DNA of 64,000 bases. Source: Candidatus Thiodubiliella sp. GTDB lineage: Bacteria > Pseudomonadota > Gammaproteobacteria > PS1 > Pseudothioglobaceae. This document shows, in pieces, positions 38,179 through 48,834 of this stretch. Each line of letters begins with the position of its first letter. The first letter of the stretch is position 1. Position numbers and translations under genes: made by a program. A model generated the notes under the pieces. It was not told where the DNA came from and did no database searches. It was given only the letters and a program-made list of their open reading frames with translations. The stretch spans positions 514,033 through 578,032 of the forward strand of contig JAQRGB010000001.1 of the NCBI GenBank assembly GCA_029237605.1, in the 5' to 3' direction.

Positions 38179-39140
38179 TGGAAAGAAAATTGATTAGCAA
38201 CAATATTCAACTAGATTCATCTGGCAAACTAATCCATTTATTAGGACTTAAGGGGCTTCCTAAAGATTATTTAACTCATATTTTAAATGTTGCCGATGGC
38301 TTACTAGATGGACAAGGTAATCTCAAAAAGTCAAAAGCACTCGATGATATGAGTATTGCTAACTTATTTTTTGAAGCATCCACTAGAACGCGAAATACTT
38401 TTGAAATTGCTGGGAAACGTACTAGCGCCAATATTATCAATGTTGATTTGGCTAATTCAGCCACCAAGAAAAACGAATCACTGCTTGATACTATGCACAC
38501 GCTCAAAGCAATGCAAATCGATATGTTTATTATTCGTCATAAACAAAGTGGCTTGCCACATCATGTAGCTGAAAATATCGATGGCGTATCTATTTTAAAT
38601 GCAGGTGATGGTATTAACGCCCATCCAACACAGGCATTATTAGATATGTTGACCATTCGCCAACACAAGCAAAAATTTGAGAATCTATCCGTAGCTATTG
38701 TAGGTGATATTGTTCACTCGCGAGTAGCACACTCTGATATTCAAGCACTCAAAACCTTAGGTACGAGAGATATTCGCCTAATTGCACCGGCTGGCTTGCA
38801 ATATAACTCTAAGCAGTGTGTAACACTTAAATGTCTTGATGATATTGAAGAAGGCATTAGAGACTGTGATGTAGTGATAGTGTTACGCCTGCAAAAAGAA
38901 CGTATGTTAGAAGCCGATATTCCTAATGAACAAAAATACTTCGACATTTATGGTTTAACACCTAAGCGCCTATCATTAGCGAAGCCAAATGCTATTGTGA
39001 TGCACCCTGGCCCGATTAATCGTGGCGTTGAGATTGATTCCTCTATTGCTGATGGCAAGCAATCTATCATTCTTAAACAAGTAAGCAATGGTATTGCGGT
39101 GCGTATGGCGGTAATGGAAATTTTGGCTGAAAAATCTTAA
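38178..39140 (+). CDS. pyrB: Aspartate carbamoyltransferase catalytic subunit
   Basis: Forms carbamoyl-aspartate in pyrimidine synthesis. Carbamoyl-phosphate binding STRTR at 68-72, HPTQALLDMLT near 145-155 and MHPGPINRGVEI near the C-terminus are intact. 320 aa, of the PyrB type used without or with a dihydroorotase-like partner. No pyrI or pyrC follows. Coupled to ruvX by a TAATG overlap, as in many gammaproteobacteria. Confidence 0.96.
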   Translation: MERKLISNNIQLDSSGKLIHLLGLKGLPKDYLTHILNVADGLLDGQGNLKKSKALDDMSIANLFFEASTRTRNTFEIAGKRTSANIINVDLANSATKKNESLLDTMHTLKAMQIDMFIIRHKQSGLPHHVAENIDGVSILNAGDGINAHPTQALLDMLTIRQHKQKFENLSVAIVGDIVHSRVAHSDIQALKTLGTRDIRLIAPAGLQYNSKQCVTLKCLDDIEEGIRDCDVVIVLRLQKERMLEADIPNEQKYFDIYGLTPKRLSLAKPNAIVMHPGPINRGVEIDSSIADGKQSIILKQVSNGIAVRMAVMEILAEKS

Positions 39141-39153
39141 TAAAAATATTGTA

Positions 39154-39714
39154 ATGGATAACGATCTCATTAACTATGATGAAGTTAAAGGCATACTGTA
39201 TAACTTAAATACTGACGACACTATTGCTAGCGCACATGGGATCTTGTGTGGTTTTGCCTGTGTTAAGCCTGAACTTAAATTAGACAATTGGCTAAATGAA
39301 GTCTTGGTGAATATCAATTTAAATAATGTTAATGAAAAAGATGCTCACGAACAATTAGCAAAAATTTACAGTACCACACTATTGCAACTTCATGATACTA
39401 CGCTCAATTTTCAACTGCTGATTGCTAATGAAAACTCTAAACTTAGAGAGCAGGCTGATACGCTTATTCAATGGTGTCAAGGTTTTTTAGTTGGATTAGG
39501 CTTGCAAAAAATATCTACTACTGATGAAGATGTATTGGAAATAATTAAAGACTTTGGTGAGATATCTAAACTTGATGGTGATGTTTTAGAGAATGAACAA
39601 AATGCTCAAGATTTAAGCGAAATTATTGAGTTTGTGCGTATGGGTACCTTACTCATTCAAGAAACTCTACAGCCCTACAAACAAGACTATATCCCTCCAA
39701 ACACGCTGCATTAA
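39154..39714 (+). CDS. UPF0149/YgfB-family protein
   Basis: A 186-aa acidic helical protein. The N-terminal SAHGILCGFACVKPEL and central WCQGFLVGLGLQ motifs and the LDGDV-x-EIIEFVRMG stretch mark the YgfB/YecA (UPF0149) family, which lacks a settled function here. 13 bp after pyrB, so probably the same transcript. Confidence 0.85.
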   Translation: MDNDLINYDEVKGILYNLNTDDTIASAHGILCGFACVKPELKLDNWLNEVLVNINLNNVNEKDAHEQLAKIYSTTLLQLHDTTLNFQLLIANENSKLREQADTLIQWCQGFLVGLGLQKISTTDEDVLEIIKDFGEISKLDGDVLENEQNAQDLSEIIEFVRMGTLLIQETLQPYKQDYIPPNTLH

Positions 39715-39904
39715 GCAGTGTATTATGGATAAGCAAAAGATAATACAATAAAGAAGCTATTTTAAAGCATGCTTTACACAAATAATTGAAGGAATAAGCA
39801 CTAAAAATACGTAAAATTAAAAGATGCCTCAAGAAGATTACGCATACTTAATAATATCTATTCAGATTTAAAAAATCTCCAATTTCTCTTTTTAACAAGC
39901 TGAT

Positions 39905-39926
39905 TTTCATACTATATAGTATGAAA
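39905..39926. repeat. 22-bp perfect palindrome in the ygfB-tagF gap
   Basis: The gap 39715-40020 (306 bp) has no gene I can support. It contains a perfect palindrome, TTTCATACTAT joined to ATAGTATGAAA. Without a U-tract it is not a typical terminator; it could be a protein-binding site or a mobile-element end. Nothing else stands out. Confidence 0.45.
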
Positions 39927-40020
39927 TACTCAGGCCTTACTACTAATAAATACCACTGATCATCATCAAGCGTATTTAATGAAGTTATGTCGATAAAGTG
40001 AATTTAAAATACTCTGACTC

Positions 40021-41199
40021 CTATTTGTATATCATAGGTGTTGTTAAGTTAGAGCTAATTTGTTCATATACTCTTTTAGAAGAATTATTATCTGTATACT
40101 TGTGATATAAATTTTTTATTTTATTATAGTTTTCTCTATCGTAAATACCATTAATAACATCAAGCATAGCATTGACTAAATCTTGGTAATTATTTAAGCG
40201 TTTGCTTGGTATGTGCGTATTAAATTTAACTAAAAAACCTCTCATTTTTTTATAACTTTGATAATCTGGTGTATAAATCAATACAGGTCTATTTGTAATT
40301 AAAAATTCATAAATTAGCGATGAGTAATCTGAAATTAGCACATCTATGCCAACAAGTTCATTGTAAGCATCACTCCATTCTTGTATGCAAGAATTAGATA
40401 TAAAAATATTTGAGTGATTGTCACTCAAATCTGAAAAAGTGTTATCAAGATTATGATATCTAATAATAAGGGCACAATTATATTGCAATAAAAAACTATT
40501 CATTTTTTCAAAATCAATTCCTGTGTCCCAAATTTGTCTATCTCGCCAAGTTGGCGTATAAGCAAAAATAGTAGTAAACTCTTTGAGCGACGCGTCAATA
40601 TGTTTAATAATATAATTCCTATTAGTGTGTTTGGTGCAAAGAATATCGTTTCTTGGCTCTCCCACAATTGGAAATTTATTTTTATTAACTCCAAAACAAT
40701 TTGAGAATAATTGCTGTGTAAGGTCTGAGGTAGCACATAAAAATATTTGTTTATTGAATATTTTTTTTAATTTTTTATTATTTCTATTTATACTAAAGGT
40801 TGATTTTTGAGTATTTTTTATTTTGTAATTGTATTCTGCAATAGCAATTTTTTTATTGGGATGCCGTGGAAAAGATTAATTACTAAAGCGCCACCACTTA
40901 AATATTTGTTTAACTCTTCTAAACCAGTACTAGTAATATGAACTTTCGCTCTTACAATATAATAGCAACCTAATAAACTTGACGGTTTGAATGCTAAAAT
41001 TTCTTCGTTTTTTAGTTTATTAATTTGAGTTTTAAATGGAGTAATATATATATGTTTGCGACAGTCTATTTTTTTGCATATTTTAACAACGGCGCAAGGC
41101 CGAATTATTTTTTCCTTCTACGTAAATCCATAAGTTTTTATTTCTTTTAATAATCTTAGAAATTAACCAAAATAACAATAAAATAATTTTATTTGGCAT
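40021..41199 (-). pseudogene. CDP-glycerol glycerophosphotransferase (TagF-like), frameshifted
   Basis: From ATG 41197-41199 the protein begins MPNKIILLLFW (membrane-associated) and NKNLWIYVEGK. It shifts frame at a T6 run (41108-41113), reads SSLLGCYYIVRAKVHITSTG and ALVINLFHGIPIKK, and shifts again at a T7 run (40848-40854). It then continues QIFLCATSDLTQQLF, PIVGEPRNDIL, FAYTPTWRD and GIDVLISDYSSLIYEFL to 40021. All catalytic-domain motifs of TagF-type enzymes, including HG.P and SDYSS, survive. Two single-base slips in A-tracts mean it is either dead, mis-assembled or rescued by slippage. It overlaps the tagD stop. Confidence 0.85.
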
Positions 41200-41590
41200 T
41201 TTTCAATTTATTTTTATATAGCGTTGTAGAAATTTTAGATGTTCTAGGTAAATACTTCACTGGACATTCTGTTTTTAAATAATCAAATTCACCCTGCCAA
41301 TCATCGCCCATTACAAATATATCTGCATTGTATTTCTTAATATCATCTATTTTTTGATTCCAAGAATTTTCTTGGAATACAAAATCAACATATTTAATAG
41401 CCTCTAATATTGTTTTTCTATCTTCAAATGACAAAATACTTGACTTATGTTTTAATAAATTAAATTCATCAGTGGATAAACCAACCATTAAATAATGTCC
41501 CAATGTTTTGGATCTTTTTAATAAATTAATATGACCAATATGCAACAAATCAAAAGTTCCATAAGTTATAATTTTTAATTTATTTATCAT
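41189..41590 (-). CDS. tagD: Glycerol-3-phosphate cytidylyltransferase (TagD-like)
   Basis: Makes CDP-glycerol from CTP and glycerol-3-phosphate. Nucleotidyltransferase motifs TYGTFDLLHIGHINLLKRS, GLSTDEFN and FVMGDDWQGEFD are intact, with RTSKISTTLYK near the end. 133 aa, family length. It overlaps the downstream TagF-like gene by 11 bp. The pair would build a glycerol-phosphate polymer or decorate a surface glycan, familiar from teichoic acids but also known in Gram-negative capsules. Confidence 0.9.
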   Translation of the reverse strand: MINKLKIITYGTFDLLHIGHINLLKRSKTLGHYLMVGLSTDEFNLLKHKSSILSFEDRKTILEAIKYVDFVFQENSWNQKIDDIKKYNADIFVMGDDWQGEFDYLKTECPVKYLPRTSKISTTLYKNKLKNAK

Positions 41591-41858
41591 TTTTACCTAG
41601 AATGCGCCATGCTTGCAAAGCGCTATATTATAGTAATTATTCAAATGCTAATATACTTTTTTTTGTAAGTGAATCACTAAACAGTATAAGGATGTCAGTA
41701 TTGTATTGCACTATCTCCATCTAGAATCAAATGGATTCTAATTTTATTAAAATAGAAAGTCAGCCAATATTAAAGAATTCTTTAATAATAAATAAATTTC
41801 AAATAAAAATAGAGATTATTAACAATGTAGGGTTTTTGTGGGATTTTCTAAAAAAGCA

Positions 41859-41888
41859 AAAAGGCTATCTAAAGTTAGATAGCCTTTT
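41859..41888. terminator. Bidirectional terminator downstream of tRNA-Phe
   Basis: AAAAGGCTATCT (41859-41870) and AGATAGCCTTTT (41877-41888) form a perfect 12-bp stem with a 6-nt loop and flanking A/T runs. It sits 8 bp past the 3' end of the minus-strand tRNA-Phe, so it probably ends that transcript. The gap 41591-41858 upstream of it contains no other feature I can name. Confidence 0.88.
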
Positions 41889-41896
41889 ATATATGG

Positions 41897-41972
41897 TGGT
41901 GGCCACACCTAGAATTGAACTAGGGACACAGGGATTTTCAGTCCCTTGCTCTACCAACTGAGCTATATGGCC
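41897..41972 (-). tRNA. tRNA-Phe (GAA)
   Basis: Read on the minus strand, the 76-nt gene folds as a full cloverleaf. The acceptor stem is GGCCATA/TGTGGCC, the D-arm AGCTCAGTTGGTAGAGC, the anticodon arm GGGACTGAAAATCCC with anticodon GAA, the T-arm CTAGTTCAATTCTAG, and the encoded 3' end is ACCA. Confidence 0.97.
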
Positions 41973-42006
41973 TTATGAAAAGACAACATTATACCTATAA
42001 TTAAAA

Positions 42007-42951
<945 letters not shown>

Positions 42952-43008
42952 TTAAATGCCAATCCTTATATAATACTTTTGTAAATTAAAATAAATATTA
43001 TAAAGTAA

Positions 43009-45270
43009 GTGAGCATATCCTTGAAAAAAAATAATAAACCTACTGTTTCTAATATCCCCCAACCTCGCTCACGCATAAGAAGCGAAGTATTTTTTATCAT
43101 ACTTGCCACCTTGGGCTTGATATTCTTTATTGCTCTTGCATCTCATTCTCCAACAGAAACACCATTATCTAGCAAACTTGAAAGGCCAATAATAAATTTA
43201 GCAGGTATCATCGGTGCCTACTTGAGTGATATCAGTCTGTCGTTTCTTGGTTATAGTTCTTATTTAATTCCAATTTCATTAATTTGGTTAGGTTATAAAA
43301 TCTACAAAAATGCTGAAAAAAAACCGAGTAGCCTCAATATAATTATAATTCGATTTATTGCAATGGTTGTATTGATCGCCTCACTTTCAGCGTTGCTTGC
43401 ACAGCTTGCCACAGGAAATAGCCCTGCGGGTGGTGATATTGGCAATATATTACATAGTTACTTTGGTGCGTTATTTGGCTCAATATCTATTATTATTTAT
43501 CTTAGCATCATTATGATTAGTATCGGTATTACTGGTATGCTATTGTGGAAAAATATATTTACTTCCGTTGCTACTTTATTTGCCAAACTTAAAATAACAA
43601 CGCACAAGTCTGAAGCAATTATCGTGTCTATGCCAAGGCCGGTAACAGAAAAAACAAGTATATTTAGCAAGGCTAAAATAAACAAAATAGAGCCAGTAAA
43701 GAAAGAAGCTAAAGCTACTACAAGTGCCTCTAATCTGCCTAGTAACAAAACATTAATAGGTTTACCTGATTTATCACTACTTGACAATATTAAAGAAAAT
43801 GTCAAAGGCTACTCTGAAAAAGAAATTAAAGAAATGTCAGGGCAAGTGGAAATTAAACTCAAGGACTTTGGTTTTGATGTTAATGTTACTACAGTCACAC
43901 CAGGTCCAGTAGTTACACAGTTTGAGCTATCATTAGCACCTGGTGTAAAGGTGTCACAAATTATGAATCTAAGTAAAGACCTTGCTCGCGCCTTATTGGT
44001 TGAAAGCGTTCGTATTGTTGACGTCATTCCAGGTAAGCCTGTTATTGGTTTAGAAATTCCAAATGCCCATCGAGAGATGATTAGACTGAAAGAAGTTTTA
44101 TCTTCTAATAAATTTACCAATTCATCTTCTATGCTTACTATGGCTCTTGGTAAAGATATTAATGGCCGAACGGTGGTTGCAGATTTGATAAAAATGCCAC
44201 ACTTATTAGTAGCCGGCGCAACAGGAATGGGTAAATCTGTTGGCTTAAATTCAATTATTTTAAGTGTATTATATAAAGCTACGCCAGAGCAAGTGCGCAT
44301 CATTATGATTGACCCTAAAATTGTTGAACTATCTTGTTACGAGGATGTTCCTCACCTATTAACGCCTGTCATTACTGACATGAATCAAGCAGCCTCTGCT
44401 CTATGGTGGTGTGTGAATGAAATGGAACGTCGTTATTTACTATTGGCTAAATTTGCTGTACGCAATATCGAAGGTTTTAACGAAAAACTTGAAAAGGCTA
44501 AAAAAATAGGATCGCCATTGCTAGATCCATCTTTTAAAGAAGAAACTGCTGAGGAAGGCGAAATTGCAACTGAGCTAGAGCCGTTACCACTAATTATGTT
44601 GGTAATTGATGAATACGCCGATATGTTAGGCGCACTACAACAAGAAGATCGTGCTAAAGCTAAGCGCGTAGAAGCGCTTATTATTCGTCTCGCACAAAAA
44701 GCACGTGCTGCAGGCATTCATTTAATTATTGCCACTCAGCGGCCAAGTGTTGATGTAATTACCGGACTTATTAAATCCAATATACCGTCTCGTATTGCAT
44801 TTAAAGTTACTTCTAAAATTGATTCTCGTACCGTTCTTGACCAAGGTGGTGCAGAACAATTATTAGGCATGGGTGATATGCTTTATGTGACGCCAGGCGC
44901 TTCACACCTGGTTCGCGTACACGGTGCTTTTGTTAGTGATGATGAAATTGTAAATGTGGTTGGCTTTTTACGTGAACATTCTCAAACCAATTACCTAGAT
45001 AACATTGTTAATTCTAATAGCGAATTTGTTGATTCACATAAAAATACTAAGGACTCTGGAGGGGAAACAGATGAATTGTATGATGAATCAGTGCAGATTG
45101 TTACCTCAACACGTAGAGCCTCTATTTCAAGCCTACAACGACGTTTGCGTATTGGCTACAATCGTGCAGCACGTATTATTGAAGATATGGAGGAAGCAGG
45201 TGTTGTTAGTAGTATGAATAGTGCAGGTAATCGACAGGTATTAGCACCAGAACCAATCAATGAAAATTAA
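43009..45270 (+). CDS. ftsK: DNA translocase FtsK
   Basis: Septum-anchored hexameric DNA pump that resolves chromosomes at division. Four membrane helices lie in residues about 24-180, with a short linker (about 200-250, much shorter than E. coli's). The motor domain has Walker A GATGMGKS at 403-410 and ATQRPSVDVITGLIKSNIP. A C-terminal gamma winged helix (RRASISSLQRRLRIGYNRAA) follows. 753 aa. The start is GTG 43009; TTG 43021 is the alternative. It overlaps lolA by 11 bp. Confidence 0.95.
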   Translation: MSISLKKNNKPTVSNIPQPRSRIRSEVFFIILATLGLIFFIALASHSPTETPLSSKLERPIINLAGIIGAYLSDISLSFLGYSSYLIPISLIWLGYKIYKNAEKKPSSLNIIIIRFIAMVVLIASLSALLAQLATGNSPAGGDIGNILHSYFGALFGSISIIIYLSIIMISIGITGMLLWKNIFTSVATLFAKLKITTHKSEAIIVSMPRPVTEKTSIFSKAKINKIEPVKKEAKATTSASNLPSNKTLIGLPDLSLLDNIKENVKGYSEKEIKEMSGQVEIKLKDFGFDVNVTTVTPGPVVTQFELSLAPGVKVSQIMNLSKDLARALLVESVRIVDVIPGKPVIGLEIPNAHREMIRLKEVLSSNKFTNSSSMLTMALGKDINGRTVVADLIKMPHLLVAGATGMGKSVGLNSIILSVLYKATPEQVRIIMIDPKIVELSCYEDVPHLLTPVITDMNQAASALWWCVNEMERRYLLLAKFAVRNIEGFNEKLEKAKKIGSPLLDPSFKEETAEEGEIATELEPLPLIMLVIDEYADMLGALQQEDRAKAKRVEALIIRLAQKARAAGIHLIIATQRPSVDVITGLIKSNIPSRIAFKVTSKIDSRTVLDQGGAEQLLGMGDMLYVTPGASHLVRVHGAFVSDDEIVNVVGFLREHSQTNYLDNIVNSNSEFVDSHKNTKDSGGETDELYDESVQIVTSTRRASISSLQRRLRIGYNRAARIIEDMEEAGVVSSMNSAGNRQVLAPEPINEN

Positions 45271-45847
45271 ATTATTTATTCTAATAGCTGCTCTATGGAC
45301 AAATATCACACTTGGTAAAAATAACCAGTTTTATGAGTTTTTCAGCTTAATAAAATCACTGAAAGGCAACTTCTTGCAAACAGTTTATAATAAAGAGTTT
45401 GCATTAATAAGTAGCACGTCAGGTAATTTTGTATTCCAACACCAAAAAAAATTACGCTGGCACACGACAACGCCAAACGAACAAATATTATTATTAAACA
45501 ATAGCGAATTGTGGCAAATTGATACCGAACTTGAGCAGGCTGTATTACAAGAAAATAAGGACTTTTCTAAAACACCGCTTTATTGGCTAATTAACAAGCC
45601 TAGTTCTATGAATCATATTCCAAAATTTTCTCATAGCGAAAGTGGAATTGATTGGTATTTAGCAATAAATACGCACAGCCAACCAGTGGAGTTTGGCTTT
45701 ATAGATGGGTTGCTGTATGCTATTTCACTAGATAATAAACTTGGACAAATTATCACAATTACCTTTGATCAATTAATTATCAACCCCATTATCACACCAG
45801 GAACCTTTAAGTTGAATATTAACCCAAATTTCGATATTATCAAATAA
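45260..45847 (+). CDS. lolA: Outer-membrane lipoprotein carrier LolA
   Basis: Periplasmic chaperone moving lipoproteins from LolCDE to LolB. A signal peptide (cleavage near TLG-K) is followed by the LolA fold with GNFLQTVYNKEF, GNFVFQHQKKLRWHT and the FDQLIINPIITPGTFKLN end. 195 aa. Directly downstream of ftsK, as in other gammaproteobacteria. Confidence 0.9.
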   Translation: MKIKLFILIAALWTNITLGKNNQFYEFFSLIKSLKGNFLQTVYNKEFALISSTSGNFVFQHQKKLRWHTTTPNEQILLLNNSELWQIDTELEQAVLQENKDFSKTPLYWLINKPSSMNHIPKFSHSESGIDWYLAINTHSQPVEFGFIDGLLYAISLDNKLGQIITITFDQLIINPIITPGTFKLNINPNFDIIK

Positions 45848-46069
45848 CACTGTTTATAAATATTGTTTAACTTTGACATTAATGACAAAAATATTTGTAA
45901 TAAATTATTTTGCGATGTACCTGTATCAGCATTCACCGTCAACATCAAAAAGTAAAAAGTAAAAAATTCTTTGATTTAGGTTAAAATTTTGAAAGCATTC
46001 TTGCAATATAACCTGAATTCAAATTCTAAATGCAACTTTCCGTTACATTAATAATACATGAATCAAACA

Positions 46070-46518
46070 CCGCTTATGATATTTTGATAATCTAGGTTTT
46101 TTAGCCTATTATTCAATAAAGTAGCAGTCTTATTGGTCTGATTTTGTGATAAATTATCAAATACTATTCGCTTAGACAATACAATACCTACTTAAGTAAG
46201 CCATTAGTATATTTGTGTAATCCTAGCTCTCCCATGATAAATATTGTTTGGTAATATATTAATGACATGCAAACTCTTTACCATTATCTGGCGTTAAGGT
46301 ATAGATATGTTTAATGTAAAGTTTTGGTAATTGAATAATGATTTATAAAACCATCTTCTCTTAACTGGCTTTGCCAACATAAACTTACTCTTTCTGTCAA
46401 CAATGGTCACTACAGCACCTTTATATTCTTTGTCAATAATAATATCAAGTTTAGAATCACCAAGACTTGTAAACAGACTATTTGTTCTAAGTATTGTTTG
46501 ATATTCATCATTTAGCAT
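46070..46518 (-). pseudogene. IS30-family transposase remnant
   Basis: Minus-strand sequence holds the DDE-domain start of an IS30 transposase in degenerate form: SLGDSKLDIIIDKEYKGAVV then TIVDRKSKFMLAKPV. In other frames it continues HIYTLTPDNGKEFA (normally TSDNGKEFA) and a tail LLNNRLKNLDYQN. Stops and shifts separate the pieces, and no terminal inverted repeats are obvious. It fills most of the lolA-hisF gap; 45848-46069 shows nothing else. Confidence 0.8.
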
Positions 46519-46529
46519 AATAACACCCT

Positions 46530-47297
46530 CTACAATCTGACCTCTATACCATTTTTTTGCATGGCGATTTTCGCTTGTTTAATCCTATACTCGCCAAAAT
46601 GAAAAATACTAGCAGCCAATACTGCATCTGCGCCACCTTGCAATATACCCTGGGATAAATGCTCAAGATTACCCACACCGCCAGAAGCAATCACTGGTAC
46701 ACCTACATTATCTGTCACTACTTTGATAAGCGCTAAATCAAAACCTGTTTTAACACCATCACAATCCATTGAAGTAAGCAACACTTCACCAGCGCCGTTC
46801 TCACCTTCAGTCATTGTTATTGCCCATTCAACAGCATCAATGCCTGTAGCTCTACGCCCACCATGGGTAAAAATTTCCCATTTTCTTTCAGCTACTTTTT
46901 TAGCATCAATAGCAATCACAATACACTGCGAGCCAAACTCTTTACTGAGTTGATGAATTAAACATGGATTAGAAATAGCTGCAGAATTAACAGCAACCTT
47001 GTCTGCTCCTGCATTTAACATTACACGCACATCCTCTGCTCTACGAATACCGCCACCTACAGTTAGAGGAATAAACACCTGGTTGGCAATTTTCTCAACC
47101 ATATGTATTGTAGTATTTCTACCTTCGTGTGACGCATTGATATCTAAAAAAGTAATCTCATCGGCACCTTCTAAATCATAACGCTTAGCCACCTCAACGG
47201 GGTCACCTGCATCTTTAATATCCATAAACTTAACGCCCTTTACCACTCGGCCATCACGCACATCAAGGCAAGGAATAATTCTTTTTGCTAAACTCAT
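46530..47297 (-). CDS. hisF: Imidazole glycerol phosphate synthase subunit HisF
   Basis: Cyclase subunit of histidine synthesis, a TIM barrel. [18 protein letters not shown], the GGGIR loop and the C-terminal [15 protein letters not shown] phosphate site are intact. 255 aa. hisH is not adjacent. The gene stands alone between an IS30 relic and the divergent uppS. Confidence 0.97.
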   Translation of the reverse strand: MSLAKRIIPCLDVRDGRVVKGVKFMDIKDAGDPVEVAKRYDLEGADEITFLDINASHEGRNTTIHMVEKIANQVFIPLTVGGGIRRAEDVRVMLNAGADKVAVNSAAISNPCLIHQLSKEFGSQCIVIAIDAKKVAERKWEIFTHGGRRATGIDAVEWAITMTEGENGAGEVLLTSMDCDGVKTGFDLALIKVVTDNVGVPVIASGGVGNLEHLSQGILQGGADAVLAASIFHFGEYRIKQAKIAMQKNGIEVRL

Positions 47298-47336
47298 AAC
47301 TTTGAATTATACCGAACTACTGTAAAATTTGTATTT

Positions 47337-48026
47337 ATGAACATTCCTAAACACATTGCAATTATTATGGACGGCAACAGTCGTTGGGCAAAAAAACACA
47401 GATTGCCACGCATTGCAGGACATAAAAAAGGAGTAAGCGTGGTACGAGACATTGTTAAGCATTGTGGCATAATCGGTGTTGAAGTACTTACGTTGTTTGC
47501 CTTTAGTAGTGAAAATAAAGATCGCTGCGAGGAGGAGGTGGCTTTATTGTTTAAGTTATTCTTAGGAGTGCTTAAACAAGAGGTAAAAAAGCTCAAAAAA
47601 TACAATGTTCAGCTTAAAATTATTGGCGATATGTCGCTATTTCCTGACGATGTGCAAAAAACAGCAGTTGAAGCGCAAGCTATATTATCCAGCAATTCTG
47701 GATTAACTCTAGTAATTGCCGCCAATTATGGTGGCAGATGGGACATTGTCAGTGCTTGTAGACAGGTAATTACCGATGGCATAGATGCTCATGCGTTGAA
47801 TGAACAAAACTTTGCACAATATTTATCATTAAAAAATAATGATCTAGATTTGCTAATTCGTAGTGGTGGCGAACAACGTATTAGTAATTTTTTACTTTGG
47901 AATATTGCTTATAGCGAACTGTATTTTACAGACACACTGTGGCCTGATTTTGGCACAGATGAACTAAACATGGCGATTAAAAATTTTAATCATCGTGATA
48001 GACGCTATGGAACACGACATGAATGA
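47337..48026 (+). CDS. uppS: Undecaprenyl diphosphate synthase
   Basis: cis-Prenyltransferase making the C55 carrier lipid for cell wall synthesis. MDGNSRW at 11-17 with AGHKKG, TLFAFSSENKDR and LLIRSGGEQRISNFLLW are diagnostic. 229 aa. Overlaps cdsA by 8 bp; uppS-cdsA-dxr is the conserved order. Confidence 0.96.
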   Translation: MNIPKHIAIIMDGNSRWAKKHRLPRIAGHKKGVSVVRDIVKHCGIIGVEVLTLFAFSSENKDRCEEEVALLFKLFLGVLKQEVKKLKKYNVQLKIIGDMSLFPDDVQKTAVEAQAILSSNSGLTLVIAANYGGRWDIVSACRQVITDGIDAHALNEQNFAQYLSLKNNDLDLLIRSGGEQRISNFLLWNIAYSELYFTDTLWPDFGTDELNMAIKNFNHRDRRYGTRHE

Positions 48027-48834
48027 GTTAACACAACGCACTATTACCGCAATTGCATTAGTTACTCTTATTTTTGGATTAATTTTCAAAGCACCTTCTG
48101 ACTGGTTTTTTTTATTCTTAGTTGCGGTAATGGGAATAGGCTTTAAAGAGTTTGCTAAATTAACTAAACTCAAACCTACTTATCAATTTTTTACTACTAT
48201 TTTTGTTGTGATTTTTTTAATATTTATAAGTTTTTATAATTTTAATTTACTCTATAATAATTTATTCTTTACACCAATCTTAATAATCCTCTTTCTTTCC
48301 GTTGGTATTTTTTGGCTTAAGAACTTATTCTTAGTATTCAATTATCCTAACAAAATACCAAGAAATTACTATGCCTTCCATATTATTAATAGTATTTTAT
48401 GGCTCATGCCTTTATTGACATTAAATATACTAAACCAAACTAATAAACCACTGCTAATATTATTAATACTTATTGTAGCAGTGGCCGATAGTTTTGCTTA
48501 TTTTTCAGGCAGGTTATTTGGTAAACATAAGCTTGCGCCAAGTCTAAGTGGTAGCAAAACTATTGAAGGGGTTTATGGTGGGTTAATTGGCGTGCTAATC
48601 ATCACAAGTGCGTGGATGTATTATTACAATAAAATAAGTTGGGGGCTTTTGCTTCTTGCGCTGGTTACTGGTATTTTTTCCGTAGTGGGAGATTTATATG
48701 AAAGTATTTACAAACGTGAAGCAGGAGTAAAAGACTCTGGAAACATTCTGCCTGGGCATGGTGGTATTTTAGATAGAATTGATGGACTATTAGCAGCTGC
48801 ACCAATTTTTACAATAGGTGTGCAATTTTTATGA
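48019..48834 (+). CDS. cdsA: Phosphatidate cytidylyltransferase
   Basis: Makes CDP-diacylglycerol for phospholipids. Multi-spanning membrane protein of 271 aa, with the C-terminal CDS signature KRxAGVKDSGNILPGHGGILDRID. ATG 48019 inside the uppS end is chosen over the upstream 47995 codon because it gives MNELTQRTITA. Overlaps dxr by 4 bp. Confidence 0.95.
   Translation: MNELTQRTITAIALVTLIFGLIFKAPSDWFFLFLVAVMGIGFKEFAKLTKLKPTYQFFTTIFVVIFLIFISFYNFNLLYNNLFFTPILIILFLSVGIFWLKNLFLVFNYPNKIPRNYYAFHIINSILWLMPLLTLNILNQTNKPLLILLILIVAVADSFAYFSGRLFGKHKLAPSLSGSKTIEGVYGGLIGVLIITSAWMYYYNKISWGLLLLALVTGIFSVVGDLYESIYKREAGVKDSGNILPGHGGILDRIDGLLAAAPIFTIGVQFL

Noticed and set aside
41731-41961. A 76-codon ORF running into tRNA-Phe
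   Set aside because: It reads through a terminator hairpin and the antisense of the tRNA; chance frame.
43809-44303. A 164-codon minus-strand ORF inside ftsK
   Set aside because: Antisense shadow; ftsK motifs are intact on the plus strand.
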